Below are positions 33,070-43,254 of a stretch of 64,000 nucleotides of DNA, one piece after another. The first letter of the stretch is position 1. Each line of letters begins with the position of its first letter. The notes beneath the pieces were generated by a model that was not told the origin of the DNA, did not search any database, and saw only the letters and a program-made list of their open reading frames with translations. Location: the NCBI GenBank assembly GCA_003054695.1, contig QAZA01000053.1, positions 126,517-190,516 of the forward strand, read 5' to 3'. A program made the position numbers and the translations under genes. Source of the DNA: Verrucomicrobia bacterium LW23 (GTDB lineage Bacteria; Verrucomicrobiota; Verrucomicrobiia; Methylacidiphilales; UBA1321).

Positions 33070-34191
33070 CTACACCTTCACCCACGAGCGCGTTTTGCTG
33101 CTCTGCTCGACGGCGGCGAGGACTTTCTGGTCTTCCAGGCCGTCTTCGAAGGTGGGGTGCACGGGTTTGCCATCAACGACGGCGCGGATGAAATCGGCGA
33201 TGGTATGCACAAAGGTGTGCTCGTAGCCGATGATGTGGCCCGGGGGCCACCAGCTGCCCACGTAGGGGTGGACGCCTTCGGTGACGAGGATGTCGCGGTA
33301 GCCGCGGCGGTCGGCGGGGTCGGCCTCGTTGTAGTATTTGAGGCGGTTCATGTCCTCAAAATCAAACACCAGCGAACCTTTGCTGCCGTTAATTTCCAAC
33401 TGGATGTGGTTTTTGCGACCCAGCGCAAAGCGGCTCGCCTCCAGCACACCGATCGCGCCGTTCTTGAAGCGCGCGAGCGTGATGGCCGCGTCGTCCACGG
33501 TGACTTCGCCGGTCTTGGTCGGATCCTCCGGCAGCGGGCGCTCCTTGATGAACGTCTCGAGGTGGCCGTTCACTTCGTCCAGCTCGCCCACGAGGTAGCG
33601 GCCCAGGTCGATGATGTGCGCGTTGATGTCGCCGTGCGTGCCGCTGCCGGCAATTTTGCTTTGCAGGCGCCAGACGAGCGGGAAGTTCGGGTCCACAATC
33701 CAGTCCTGCAGATACCGGGCGCGGTAGTGGAAAATGCGGCCCAGGTCGCCGGCCTCAATCATCTTTTTGGCCTGCGCAATGGCGGGGATGCGCCGGTAGT
33801 TGTGGCACACCATGTTGACAACGCCGGCGGCTTTCACCGCGTCCACCATGCCCTGCGCCTCCTCTACGGTCATGGCCAGGGGCTTCTCGCAAAGCACGTG
33901 CTTGCCGGCTTTGGCGGCGGCGATGGCGATTTCGGCGTGCGTGTCGTTGGCCGTGTTAATGTCGATAATGTCGATCTCGGGATCGGCGACGACGTCCTGC
34001 CAGCGGGTTGCGGTGCCTTCCCAGCCGAGCTGCGAGGCGGCTTCCTTAACGGCGGCGGCGTCGCGCCCGGCGAGTGTTTTGAGAACCGGCCTGGCGGGCA
34101 CGTCGAAGAACTTGTCGACCTGGCGCCAGGCGTTGGAGTGGGTGCGGCCCATGAATTTGTAGCCGATCATCCCGATGCGGAGTGATTTCAT
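33070..34191 (-). CDS. Gfo/Idh/MocA family NAD(P)-dependent oxidoreductase
   Basis: This 373-residue protein has the N-terminal Rossmann domain opening LRIGMIGYKFMGRTHSNAW, then IDIIDINTANDTHAEIAIAAAKAGKHVLCEKPLAMTVEEAQ (the EKP motif with catalytic Lys). The C-terminal alpha/beta domain includes GSGTHGDINAHIIDLGRYLVGE, where the His and Asp are the usual substrate contacts. It oxidises a sugar, inositol or sugar derivative with NAD(P). It is on the same strand as and upstream of the sugar isomerase. The 221 bases upstream (34192 to 34412) show nothing distinct. Confidence 0.92.
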   Translation of the reverse strand: MKSLRIGMIGYKFMGRTHSNAWRQVDKFFDVPARPVLKTLAGRDAAAVKEAASQLGWEGTATRWQDVVADPEIDIIDINTANDTHAEIAIAAAKAGKHVLCEKPLAMTVEEAQGMVDAVKAAGVVNMVCHNYRRIPAIAQAKKMIEAGDLGRIFHYRARYLQDWIVDPNFPLVWRLQSKIAGSGTHGDINAHIIDLGRYLVGELDEVNGHLETFIKERPLPEDPTKTGEVTVDDAAITLARFKNGAIGVLEASRFALGRKNHIQLEINGSKGSLVFDFEDMNRLKYYNEADPADRRGYRDILVTEGVHPYVGSWWPPGHIIGYEHTFVHTIADFIRAVVDGKPVHPTFEDGLEDQKVLAAVEQSSKTRSWVKV

Positions 34192-34412
34192 AGTGTGATA
34201 TCAGGGGACAGAGAGAAGCGAATGCAGTGTGGGGAAGTGTCTGGTAAAAGGCATGTTACCGCGGGATGCAGTGGGATGCCGTAAAGCAATGCCATGGATG
34301 CGGCGGGTAAAGAAAAGATAAGTTTCGCTGTTAACACGTCGCGAGGAAAGCGCAAAAAGCAGCGAAAGCGCTATCACCCTGATTTTTTCGGTGGAGAAAG
34401 GGGAACCCTCTT

Positions 34413-35438
<1,026 letters not shown>

Positions 35439-35502
35439 GGCGGGAATCTACAAGGAGAGGCTGGGTACGGATGTTGTTGATACAGAAACGGTTGGGCGAG
35501 GC

Positions 35503-37683
35503 TTACTTGCTCTCCATCACCGCAAAGCCGGACCACGCGTGGTGGTTGGCATCGGCCAGGGCATCGGTACAGCGCTTGTGGTGGAGGGTGGCCAGGTAGT
35601 CGTCGGGGCGGTGTTTCAGCGCCTCGGCAAAGCCGATGGAGGCGGCGGCAAAGCGGCGGGCCACGGCGTGCGAGTAGGCTTCCTCGTAAGCGGCCAGATA
35701 GCGCTGCGCCGCCTCGCCTCCCGGCACGGGCTCCGTGGCCAGGCAAATGACGTGGAAGACCTGCACGGGCTGGGCGCGGCCGACTGGCTGCACGCGGTCC
35801 ACGCTTTGCAGGCGGAAATAACCTTCGGTTTGCGCGGCCACACTGTCGGAGATCAGGAAATCGACGTGGTATTGCTTGGTCAGTCCCTCGACGCGCGAGG
35901 CGAGGTTGACGGTGTCGCCGATGACGGTGGGGTCCATCTTTTCCTCGCAGCCCAGGTTGCCCACCACGGCGTCGCCGCTGTGGATGCCGATGCCCATTTT
36001 CAGCTGGAAGATCTTGCCGCTCTTGTCTTTATGCTCGTGCGTCCACTTCACGTTCAACTCCTCCAGGGCGCGCCGCATGGCCAGCCCGGCGCGCACGGCG
36101 GCGGCGGCATCCTGTCGGGCTCCGGCGGTGATGAAATTGCCCCATACGGCCATCAGCGCGTCGCCGATGAATTTGTCCAGCGTGCCTCCCTCCGCCAGTA
36201 CGGGGCGCACCATCAGGGCAAAGTACTCGTTCAGGCGGTCGACCATTTCGACCGGATCGATCGCCTCGCTCAGCGAGGTAAAGCCGCGCAAATCGGTAAA
36301 CAGCACCACGACCGGCCGTCGCTCGCCGCCCAGCGTGCGCAGTACGGAGTTGGGGTTGTCCAGCAAATCGCTGGCCACACGCTTGGAGACATAGCGCTCC
36401 AGCATGCCGCGCATCTGGCGAAAATACATGGCGTCGAGCGTATAGTCGGTCACCTGCGCGGCCATCCACGCTATGGCGAGGGCCAAGAGCGGCGCTAGCG
36501 TAACCACTTGCAGCGCAGCAACATCGTACAGCACGTGGCCCAAGGCTATCCACCCCATACCCACCGCCAGCAGGGCCGCCAGGCTGGCGATGCGGGAAGT
36601 ATTGACGCACGTCAGCACCCAGGCGGCCGCGGCCAGCAGCACAATGGAGGCGATGTCCGCCGAAAGCGGGGGCTCGTGCAGAAAGTCGTTGTGCCACAAG
36701 GCGTTAACGGCGTTGAGATGAAGCTCCGGCCCCGGCATCGGCCCCAGCGGGGTGGGGATGATATCCTTGAGCATGTTGCCATCCGGCCCCACCAGCACAA
36801 TCGCATCCTGGAACACCTTGCCGCCCTGATAGTTACGCTCCCAAAAGGAGGGCAGAAAAATCTCGTGCAGCGAGTGCGGGCGAAACGCCGCCTTCTCCAG
36901 CCCCGCCAGGCTGGGCGGCCCCGTAAAGCGGATAAGCTGCGGCCGCGCGGTTTTGGGGATGAACGCCTCGCTTCCCGCCGGCCCGGCGGCCCGCACCACG
37001 CGCGCGGCCAGGCTCTCGGGCACCAGGTCGCCCATCATCAAATCCGTGCGAAAGACGGCAGAGCGCACACAAAAGTCCGCTTCGTCCGGGAAAAACGTGA
37101 TGCACCCCAGGCGCGGGTCCGCCGCCCCGGCGTCGCCAGGCAACAGGGTGGGGCTGGGAAACTGCCCGGTTTGCGACTGGGTGCCGCGGGATTGCTCCAG
37201 GTTGCAGGCCAGCAGCACGCGGCCCGGCCAGCGCTCCATGGCCTGGCGAAACTCCTCGTCGCCCTTGCCGGGGGTGGAGAAGAGGAAATCGAAGACGACC
37301 ATGCGGGCCCCTGCGTTGCACAGGCGGTCCAGCACGGCGGCATACACGCTGCGCGGCCAGGGCCAGCCGGCGGCCATCTGGTCAAAGGGGGGCTGCTGCT
37401 TTTCCTCGTCGCTCAGCAGGCTCAGGCGGATCGACGGCTCATCCACCGCGAGGAAGATGAGGTGCGGATTGGCCGGCGCCGTGGTGCCGGTGCGACAGCG
37501 CAGGTCCTGAAACGCATGTTCGCCAATCTGCAGCGGCCGCAGCCAGCCCAGCGCCGCCCCCTTGCTGCTGGCCAGCGCATGCAGCAGCGCCACGGCCACG
37601 CACGCCAGGGCGGCGGCCACGGCGCTGGCCACCCGCCGGCGCCACAAGATCCCGGAGTCGGGCTGGAGCGGCTGGCGTGCCAT
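35503..37683 (-). CDS. CHASE2 sensor adenylate cyclase (class III)
   Basis: This 726-residue protein has an N-terminal helix (VASAVAAALACVAVALLHALA) followed by a CHASE2 extracytoplasmic sensor (about 50 to 330; LIFLAVDEPSIRL, WPWPRSVYAAVLDRLCNAGARMVVFDFLF and ILVGPDGNMLKDIIPTPLG are typical), then three membrane segments. The C-terminal class III cyclase domain begins at about 445: VVVLFTDLRGFTSLSEAI with the first metal Asp, FIGDALMAVWGN with the second, and IGDTVNLASRVEGL for the transition-state residues. It makes cAMP in response to a signal outside the cytoplasm. The SecD-like lipoprotein gene lies 36 bases upstream, so the two may form a transcription unit. Confidence 0.92.
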   Translation of the reverse strand: MARQPLQPDSGILWRRRVASAVAAALACVAVALLHALASSKGAALGWLRPLQIGEHAFQDLRCRTGTTAPANPHLIFLAVDEPSIRLSLLSDEEKQQPPFDQMAAGWPWPRSVYAAVLDRLCNAGARMVVFDFLFSTPGKGDEEFRQAMERWPGRVLLACNLEQSRGTQSQTGQFPSPTLLPGDAGAADPRLGCITFFPDEADFCVRSAVFRTDLMMGDLVPESLAARVVRAAGPAGSEAFIPKTARPQLIRFTGPPSLAGLEKAAFRPHSLHEIFLPSFWERNYQGGKVFQDAIVLVGPDGNMLKDIIPTPLGPMPGPELHLNAVNALWHNDFLHEPPLSADIASIVLLAAAAWVLTCVNTSRIASLAALLAVGMGWIALGHVLYDVAALQVVTLAPLLALAIAWMAAQVTDYTLDAMYFRQMRGMLERYVSKRVASDLLDNPNSVLRTLGGERRPVVVLFTDLRGFTSLSEAIDPVEMVDRLNEYFALMVRPVLAEGGTLDKFIGDALMAVWGNFITAGARQDAAAAVRAGLAMRRALEELNVKWTHEHKDKSGKIFQLKMGIGIHSGDAVVGNLGCEEKMDPTVIGDTVNLASRVEGLTKQYHVDFLISDSVAAQTEGYFRLQSVDRVQPVGRAQPVQVFHVICLATEPVPGGEAAQRYLAAYEEAYSHAVARRFAAASIGFAEALKHRPDDYLATLHHKRCTDALADANHHAWSGFAVMESK

Positions 37684-37719
37684 ACGGGAGGGGGAGAGGG
37701 GGCGGTGTGCCTCAGCGGA

Positions 37720-38202
37720 CTAGAATTTGGCCCGCTTGGTATTGTATTTGGCAAGCTCGCCCAGCGCCTGCATCTCCTTGGGAGTAATGCCCTCCGGGAT
37801 GTGGATGACGCCGTTGGAGATAACCGTGTCGATCTTGGGCGCGTACACCACCCGGTTGTTAATGACAACAACGAGGATGCGATCCTGGTTTTGCGCGGTG
37901 GTGGCGCTGATATTGACCGATGCGCGGCGGTTAAACTGAATGTACGCGCCGAACCCGTGCGAAACAGGCTTGGCCACCACATTAAGCACGTCCTTCTCGG
38001 AGGCCTCCGGAATCGCCATCACGGAAATCTGCTCGGGCGGATCGGGGATCTGCACCATAAATGTCTGGTTGCCCTTCATCTCCTTGGCCACGTTTTGGGT
38101 GTGAACCCGCACGACGATTTTGGGAGGGGAACCTCCCCCGCAAAGAGTCAGCGCGGCGCAGGCGGCAATCAGCAGCGCGGCGCTTTTGGATATCCAGTTC
38201 AT
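37720..38202 (-). CDS. Lipoprotein with SecD-head-like domain
   Basis: This 160-residue protein has a lipobox (ALTLC followed by GGG), so it is a predicted lipoprotein. The C-terminal part, RILVVVINNRVVYAPKIDTVISNGVIHIPEGITPKEMQAL, resembles the P1-head segment of SecD, where the 'V-x-G-K-V-x-S-A-P' and 'G-x-F-T-x-E-E-A' elements sit. No membrane domain follows. It starts at the ATG at 38202 (the longer frame to 38349 lacks a signal). It lies immediately upstream of the adenylate cyclase, so a sensing or partner role at the cell surface is possible. Confidence 0.65.
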   Translation of the reverse strand: MNWISKSAALLIAACAALTLCGGGSPPKIVVRVHTQNVAKEMKGNQTFMVQIPDPPEQISVMAIPEASEKDVLNVVAKPVSHGFGAYIQFNRRASVNISATTAQNQDRILVVVINNRVVYAPKIDTVISNGVIHIPEGITPKEMQALGELAKYNTKRAKF

Positions 38203-38524
38203 GCGCGGAGTGTAAGCCTTATCGCACAGCAATTGCAACCTGCGCGCGAGGGGGACAGGATAAAATAATACAAAAGTCGTGATTCGGGCGGCCACCCGGG
38301 TCATTTCAAAATCCTTTGGGGAGTTTTTGCTTTGATCCTTCGCCTGCAATGCTAAATTTGGTTATAGAGTGTTTGCTGCCGGGGTGGGGCAGATCCGATG
38401 TGCAATTTTTGTGCGGGCCATCGTCTCTTCACCTCCATCGCCCGGCCGATATACCGAGTACGGCGTGCTGCGCGGACGCCGCGACTTCCCGGCCCTGCAC
38501 CGGGCCGTTTCCATTTAACTCCCT
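38203..38524. other. Divergent intergenic region
   Basis: This 322-base space lies between the leftward lipoprotein gene and the rightward BsuPI-like gene and must hold both promoters. I see no convincing -35/-10 pair, RNA gene or repeat in it. Confidence 0.5.
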
Positions 38525-39148
38525 ATGGTTTCCATGCTTACAACAATGCGAAAAGGCGCCGCCGCCGCCATGCTTACCCTCGCGCTGGCGTGCGGCCTGT
38601 GCATCGCCCTGGGCCTGGCCAACGCGCTGGCAATCGATATCAGCCCCAGCAAAAAGACGGCGGACCCCAAGACCTACAGCGGCGGCAAGGCGGGCAAGTT
38701 CAGCCTGTTTACCAGCGATCCCAAACGCATCTTCCGCGCCAACGCCATCGATTTCCGTTCCCTGGCCACCACTATCGACGTGCAGCCCAAGCCGTTGTCG
38801 CTAAGCCAGATAAAGGCGGGCACGGCGGCGCCGTTCTTCAAAGTCGTGCTCGCCATCAAAAACTCCGGCAAAAAGCCGATCACCCTCTCCTTCCCCAACG
38901 CGCAGCGCTACGACATCCGCATCACCAACAGCGCTGGCCGCGTCGTCTACCAGTGGTCCGGCGACAAGGATTTCGCCGAAGAATACGGCACCATCCTCCT
39001 CAACTACGACGATCGCGCCTCCTATTCCGTCGAGATACTGCTTGCCGAGATTGAAGGCGGCCTCCCCCCCGGCCAATACCGCATCGAAGGCCGCATCAAC
39101 AACTACCCCGAGCTGAAGAGCGAAGCCGACTTTGTCGTGGGGCCCTGA
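38525..39148 (+). CDS. Secreted BsuPI-domain protein
   Basis: This 207-residue protein has a signal peptide (AAAAMLTLALACGLCIALGLANALA). The C-terminal 100 residues match the BsuPI (intracellular proteinase inhibitor) immunoglobulin-like fold: VVLAIKNSGKKPITLSFPNAQRYDIRI, GRVVYQWSGDKDFAEEY and the ending GLPPGQYRIEGRIN. In bacteria this domain is often extracytoplasmic and not clearly an inhibitor. It is expressed alone. The first 45 residues after the signal are Lys-rich and linker-like. Confidence 0.72.
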   Translation: MVSMLTTMRKGAAAAMLTLALACGLCIALGLANALAIDISPSKKTADPKTYSGGKAGKFSLFTSDPKRIFRANAIDFRSLATTIDVQPKPLSLSQIKAGTAAPFFKVVLAIKNSGKKPITLSFPNAQRYDIRITNSAGRVVYQWSGDKDFAEEYGTILLNYDDRASYSVEILLAEIEGGLPPGQYRIEGRINNYPELKSEADFVVGP

Positions 39149-39233
39149 AGCCGGAGCGTAAAGGCAGGGCCAACTCCTGCCGGTAAGCTCCCTGCGCGCC
39201 GTCGATGCCGAGGCGAGGGTGCCGTTTGCCTGA

Positions 39234-39542
39234 GTGCCGGGGCACCTTTCATTGTCCAAGCTTGCGGCCCTTATCCAGCCCGCCCCGGAGACTGACAGCT
39301 TGTTCTGGCAGTCGCGGACAGATGCGACGGCAAAGGGCGATGTCCAGGTTATCGGCTATTACGTGGTGAGGGATGATGCCAGGCGCCTGTTTCAGCTCGG
39401 GCGTCTCTACCTTACGCGAACGGATGGGCGGTATCCCGCAACGTTAAATCCCTCCGGCAAAACGCGTACGTCCTAACAGCCCCGTTCCCTGACCGCTTTC
39501 AAACCCTGGCCGAAGTGAACGCCGAGCGCGCACTACAGGAAT
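39234..39542 (+). pseudogene. Short coding remnant with apparent frame breaks
   Basis: An 80-codon frame (39234 to 39476; core GDVQVIGYYVVRDDARRLFQLGRLYLTR) stops and then seems to continue in another frame as FPDRFQTLAEVNAERALQELAN up to a stop at 39542. Codon usage is plausible in both parts, so this may be the disrupted remainder of a gene. I do not recognise the family. The rest of 39149 to 39642 shows nothing else. Confidence 0.35.
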
Positions 39543-39642
39543 TGGCGAACTAGATTCTTATCTCTGGAGTCAGCGGAAAGGAGACGCCAGTCTCCATACG
39601 ATGGAAGCCTGTCGATGATGGCGTTCCCGCGTACGTAGAGCT

Positions 39643-41172
39643 TTAGTGATCAGATGAGCCGCTCTCCAGGAAATCTTTGGCCTGCTGGAGAATGGCCGCC
39701 TTTTCGGCTGATGGCTTTTCGTCCCAGGTTTTGATCATCATGCCGACGCGTGGATTGGTCGCGAAGCGCTCGCGGTGCGTGGCGTAAAAATTCCAGTAAA
39801 GGAAATTGAAGGGGCACGCATCCGGGCCGGTACGCTGATCGGGACGGTAGCGGCAACCGCCGCAGTAATTGCTCATCTTATGGATGTAGCCCGCGCCCGC
39901 TGCATAAGGCTTGGTGGCCATGAAGCCTCCATCTGCGTGCAGGACCATGCCGATGACATTTGCCGCCATAACCCAGTCGTGAGCGTCCACATACATTTCG
40001 GTGTACCAGCGCAGGACTGCGTCGGGAGCAAAGCCACCAAGCAGGAAGAAATTACCAAGCACCATCAGGCGCTGTATATGATGGTTGTAGCCGGTGGCGA
40101 TTACCTGGCGCAGAACATGGCGGAGGCAGTTGAGTTCCGTCTCCCCGGTGTAAACCCATGAGGGCAGGGGACGGACGGCTTGAAGCTCATTGAGCTCTTC
40201 GTAGCCGGGCATACGCAGCCAGTAGACCCCGTTAATGAACTCGCGCCAGCCAATGATTTGCCGGACAAATCCTTCCACTGACGTAAGAGGCGCACCCCCG
40301 GCCTTGTAGGCCGATACGGCCGCCTCGACGCACTCGCGCGGAGAAAGCAGACCGATGTTGAGCATGGGAGTCAGAACCGAATGAAAGAGCACCGGCTCAT
40401 CAGCCACCATCATATCTTCCCACGGACCGAAATGGTTCAGCCGGTTAGCGATAAAATCGTGCAGCCATCGCAACGATTCTTCGCGCGTGACGGGCAGCCA
40501 AAAATCGGCCGCATCGCCGGGGTGATCGGGAAACTCCCGCTTTACCAATGCGATGACCTGGCGGGTCACATGATCGGGGTCGCTGCGCGGAGGCTGCGGC
40601 AGTTTCGGGCCCCGCTTGCGAAACGCCGCGTAAGTTTCGCGGTTGGAGGAGTCAAAATTCCACGCACCGCCAGTTGGCTTGCCATCAGGCTCAATCAGGA
40701 TGCCGAGCTTTTTCCGCACACGGCGGTAATGATTCTCCATGAGCAAATGGCGGCTTTGCCCCGCCCAGGCCTTGAAGTCCTTTTCCGCAACGAGAAACTG
40801 ATTTGTCGGAAGAATCTCCACAGGTACGCCAAGCTTTCGCGACAGCCTTGGCAGAGCCTGCCGAAAAGCGAACTGACTCGGTTCCTGCACCAGAACGGAA
40901 TCGGGCCTGTACTGACGAATGTAATCTACAAGCGCGTCCGAAAATCTTCCCGTCAGCTCAACATAGTCGACCTTCCAGCCCTCTGCCCGCAACGCCTCCG
41001 CCCGATGACGCATGGCCGAAAAGATCAGGACAAGCTTTTGCTGGTGATAACGGACTTGCTGGCTGCGCTGACGCGATTCGATAAAAAGGACACGATCGTG
41101 ATTGCGGTCCGCACGGTGTAGCGCCGGATGATCGACGTGTAATTGGTCACCAAGTATCCAAACTACTCGCAT
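39643..41172 (-). CDS. FeS-type bacterial photolyase/cryptochrome (CryB/PhrB class)
   Basis: This 509-residue protein belongs to the deoxyribodipyrimidine photolyase-related group, which uses FAD, a ribolumazine-type antenna and a [4Fe-4S] cluster to repair (6-4) or other UV photoproducts. The N-terminal domain starts VVWILGDQLHVDHPAL. The FAD-binding region includes SVEGFVRQIIGWREFINGVYW, YNHHIQRLMVLGNFFLL and DWVMAANVIGMVLHADGG. Cluster cysteines are in MSNYCGGCRYRPDQ and DACPFNFLYWNF, with a further Cys in ELNCLRHVL. The length is normal. It is the last clear backbone gene before the tRNA fragment at 41324. Confidence 0.92.
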   Translation of the reverse strand: MRVVWILGDQLHVDHPALHRADRNHDRVLFIESRQRSQQVRYHQQKLVLIFSAMRHRAEALRAEGWKVDYVELTGRFSDALVDYIRQYRPDSVLVQEPSQFAFRQALPRLSRKLGVPVEILPTNQFLVAEKDFKAWAGQSRHLLMENHYRRVRKKLGILIEPDGKPTGGAWNFDSSNRETYAAFRKRGPKLPQPPRSDPDHVTRQVIALVKREFPDHPGDAADFWLPVTREESLRWLHDFIANRLNHFGPWEDMMVADEPVLFHSVLTPMLNIGLLSPRECVEAAVSAYKAGGAPLTSVEGFVRQIIGWREFINGVYWLRMPGYEELNELQAVRPLPSWVYTGETELNCLRHVLRQVIATGYNHHIQRLMVLGNFFLLGGFAPDAVLRWYTEMYVDAHDWVMAANVIGMVLHADGGFMATKPYAAGAGYIHKMSNYCGGCRYRPDQRTGPDACPFNFLYWNFYATHRERFATNPRVGMMIKTWDEKPSAEKAAILQQAKDFLESGSSDH

Positions 41173-41323
41173 GGACGAACTGTAGCCGCCGGCTTCTGAT
41201 CAGCGCAATTGGGAAACATCCGTTATAATTTCCCTGGAAATCAAAACAGCCGAAGCTACCGATATCCCCCCAACATTCCCGCCAGCCCCGCCTCCGCCAG
41301 CGTCGACATGAAAAAAAAGAAAA

Positions 41324-41380
41324 GGGAGCCCCGAGTAGGCCTTGGATCTACAACCAATTGATTAAGAGTCAAGCGTTCTG
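41324..41380 (-). other. 3' fragment of a tRNA-Lys(CUU) gene, probable island attachment scar
   Basis: Read on the minus strand, bases 41380 to 41324 run agaacgcttgactcttaatc and then through caattggttgtag and a degenerate T arm to actcggggctccc. The anticodon loop ctcttaa gives CUU (Lys), with the stem ttga/tcaa. A T-rich run follows the 3' end (41320 to 41311 on the complement), as after real tRNA genes. The acceptor 5' half and most of the D arm are missing. Such 3' tails are the usual duplicate left by tyrosine-integrase elements. Nothing else is visible in 41173 to 41658. Confidence 0.7.
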
Positions 41381-41658
41381 TCGAGGAAATTGTAACCAAA
41401 AAGCTGGGGACGCGGTTACACGCCAGGCAGCCTTGGTCTTGGAACGAGATTTCCCATTCTCCGTCTTGGGGGCTTTGACAGCCTTCAAAGTGCCCAGCCG
41501 AGCCTAGCAAGCCGTTCTTTCGGGCTATCGCACGTGTGGGAGCCTTTTGCAGGCCGCATCGGTCACTTTGGCGGCCTACCAGATGGCGATGAGCAAGATC
41601 TCTGGAATTTTTGATTTATTTGGAATCTGAATGTGGAAATATTGATGATTTCTAAATC

Positions 41659-42222
41659 ATGAGCTTGCTCTTGCCCTCCATATCTCCAGAACTGACGACA
41701 GGGTACATCCCCTGGGATATTTTGCTTGCGCAAGAGTGTTTCTCGGCAAACTGCGGTCCTATTTCTTTTGCTACGGCCGTAAGGGAAGAGATCACGGATG
41801 TCATCAGGCATTTTCCCAATTTCCCAGCTAGGTCTCATACTACCTTCCGTGACATGTGCCGTGCTTGTCGTGACTACGGGTGCACATTTGAAGTGGTGCC
41901 TCGAACCCTGCCCACAAGTGGCGTTGCACTTGTTCAGTGGCTTGGACCCTGGATTGAAAAGGACTTTCGAGGACGTAAGAGCCTTCAGCATACCCACTGG
42001 ATTGCAGTGGCCGGCGACTGGTGCTTCGATCTAAATCACACAGATTGGACCAGGGTATCCTTCTGGGAAAATTCTATTGCTGTAGAGCTGATGAATGATC
42101 ATTGCGGCGCTTTCGGCTGGCAAGTTAAATACGGAATTGAAATTCAAGCGAAGGACAATTCTTGCTCGTCGGGGATGCGGCGGTCGATTTTCGGCGGCTT
42201 AGGAGGGCGCGAGGACTTTTGA
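41659..42222 (+). CDS. Putative cysteine peptidase-like protein
   Basis: This 187-residue cytoplasmic protein is not known to me by name. The arrangement QECFSANCGPISFATAV near residue 27, which looks like the catalytic Cys on a helix start of papain/C39-like folds, and HTHWIAVAGDWCFDLNHTDW about 85 residues later (His on a strand, then Asn/Asp) suggest a papain-like peptidase or transglutaminase fold. It converges on and overlaps by 79 bases the end of the DUF4417-type gene, as expected if the two came together recently or are co-maintained. It could be an effector. GC is well below that of the backbone. Confidence 0.55.
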   Translation: MSLLLPSISPELTTGYIPWDILLAQECFSANCGPISFATAVREEITDVIRHFPNFPARSHTTFRDMCRACRDYGCTFEVVPRTLPTSGVALVQWLGPWIEKDFRGRKSLQHTHWIAVAGDWCFDLNHTDWTRVSFWENSIAVELMNDHCGAFGWQVKYGIEIQAKDNSCSSGMRRSIFGGLGGREDF

Positions 42223-43253
42223 ATACGTTCCATGTATTGCGGGTAGAGTTTAATGTTGTCAGCTAGTATGCCTTCGATAGACATTCCATTGAGTAACAAG
42301 GTTTTTTTCCATTTCAGCAAGCCCTTGTTGTCATAGACCAAGGCTTCCCTATGCGTAGCTGCCATGAACGGTTTTGAATCCATGATACTAAAGCTGGGGA
42401 AAAGTGCCTTTGCTGTGTTATGGAATCTTGCAGCTCCAATTAGTATCGGATGTATAGCCTTTCCCAAAATTTGTTGTAAATCTGCCAGTGATTTAATTTC
42501 CTTTTCATTCGATCCAGTCTGAAATTCTTTGGCTACAATAGTTATTTCAGGATGTTCCATAAGGAATCTGGCCCATGTATCCCAATGCTGATCACGGAAT
42601 GCGTTTAAATGAAGAACAGGCGGAATACCTGCATTACTAAATCGTTCTGCTGTTAATATTATTCGCTTAATATTGCGCAGCACGTGAAAGCCCGTCATGT
42701 CTGTAAAAAGTGAGTAATTGGGGCAAGTTACAAGATCTATATTTAACAATTTGAGCGACGCGGGAAGTGCATACTTAAGATGATTTTTCCAAAAATTTTC
42801 TATATGCCTGTCTTGATCACATCCCACTAATACAATCTTCGTATTTGCGGAAATTCTAAAATAGTCTTCCAACTCGGCACGCGACTTAAAATTACAACCC
42901 CTAAAATTCCCCTTTTTAGAGATGAACAATTGATGCAAAGGAATAGCCACCCATGGCACATTTTTGAGTAAGCCATTTCGAGAAACACCGTCGTGAATTT
43001 TAGGAATATATCTCGGAAGCACTTCAGCACTCATGCCCTTGATAGTGGTATGACATCCCATGTCCAAGAGCCCTCCCACATCGTCCCATTTCTTCCAGAA
43101 TTCATCAGAAAGTCTGGGATCCATGTTAGGATCCTTCGGATGGGGTTTTCCGCTTGGGATGCAGCCCATTTTATCAAGAGCGGGAAGCCCTGTCCCACCA
43201 CATTGGGAGTAGACAATGCACTCAGCGCATGAGTTTGGGACCAGACTATTCAT
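42144..43253 (-). CDS. DUF4417-like protein, fourth gene of the GHKL/STAS operon
   Basis: From the ATG at 43253 the protein has 369 residues; the frame also extends to a TTG at 43319. The N-terminus has clustered cysteines (NSCAECIVYSQCGGTGLP). The middle reads NIDLVTCPNYSLFTDMTGFHVLRNIKRIIL, then AGIPPVLHLNAFRDQHWDTWARFLMEHPEITIVAKEFQTG, which matches what I know of DUF4417 proteins (often phage or island encoded). Function is unknown; the layout suggests a barrel. It starts 1 base after the upstream stop, so it is translationally coupled. It is AT-rich compared with the genes at either side of the island. Confidence 0.72.
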   Translation of the reverse strand: MNSLVPNSCAECIVYSQCGGTGLPALDKMGCIPSGKPHPKDPNMDPRLSDEFWKKWDDVGGLLDMGCHTTIKGMSAEVLPRYIPKIHDGVSRNGLLKNVPWVAIPLHQLFISKKGNFRGCNFKSRAELEDYFRISANTKIVLVGCDQDRHIENFWKNHLKYALPASLKLLNIDLVTCPNYSLFTDMTGFHVLRNIKRIILTAERFSNAGIPPVLHLNAFRDQHWDTWARFLMEHPEITIVAKEFQTGSNEKEIKSLADLQQILGKAIHPILIGAARFHNTAKALFPSFSIMDSKPFMAATHREALVYDNKGLLKWKKTLLLNGMSIEGILADNIKLYPQYMERIQKSSRPPKPPKIDRRIPDEQELSFA

Positions 43254-43254
43254 T

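Noticed and set aside
36508-38268. 586-codon frame antisense to the adenylate cyclase
   Set aside because: Shadow of the CHASE2 cyclase gene; no start context or motif.
41256-41510. 84-codon leftward frame across the tRNA-Lys fragment
   Set aside because: It overlaps the tRNA remnant, contains a run of Phe from the T-tract, and has no gene-like codon use.
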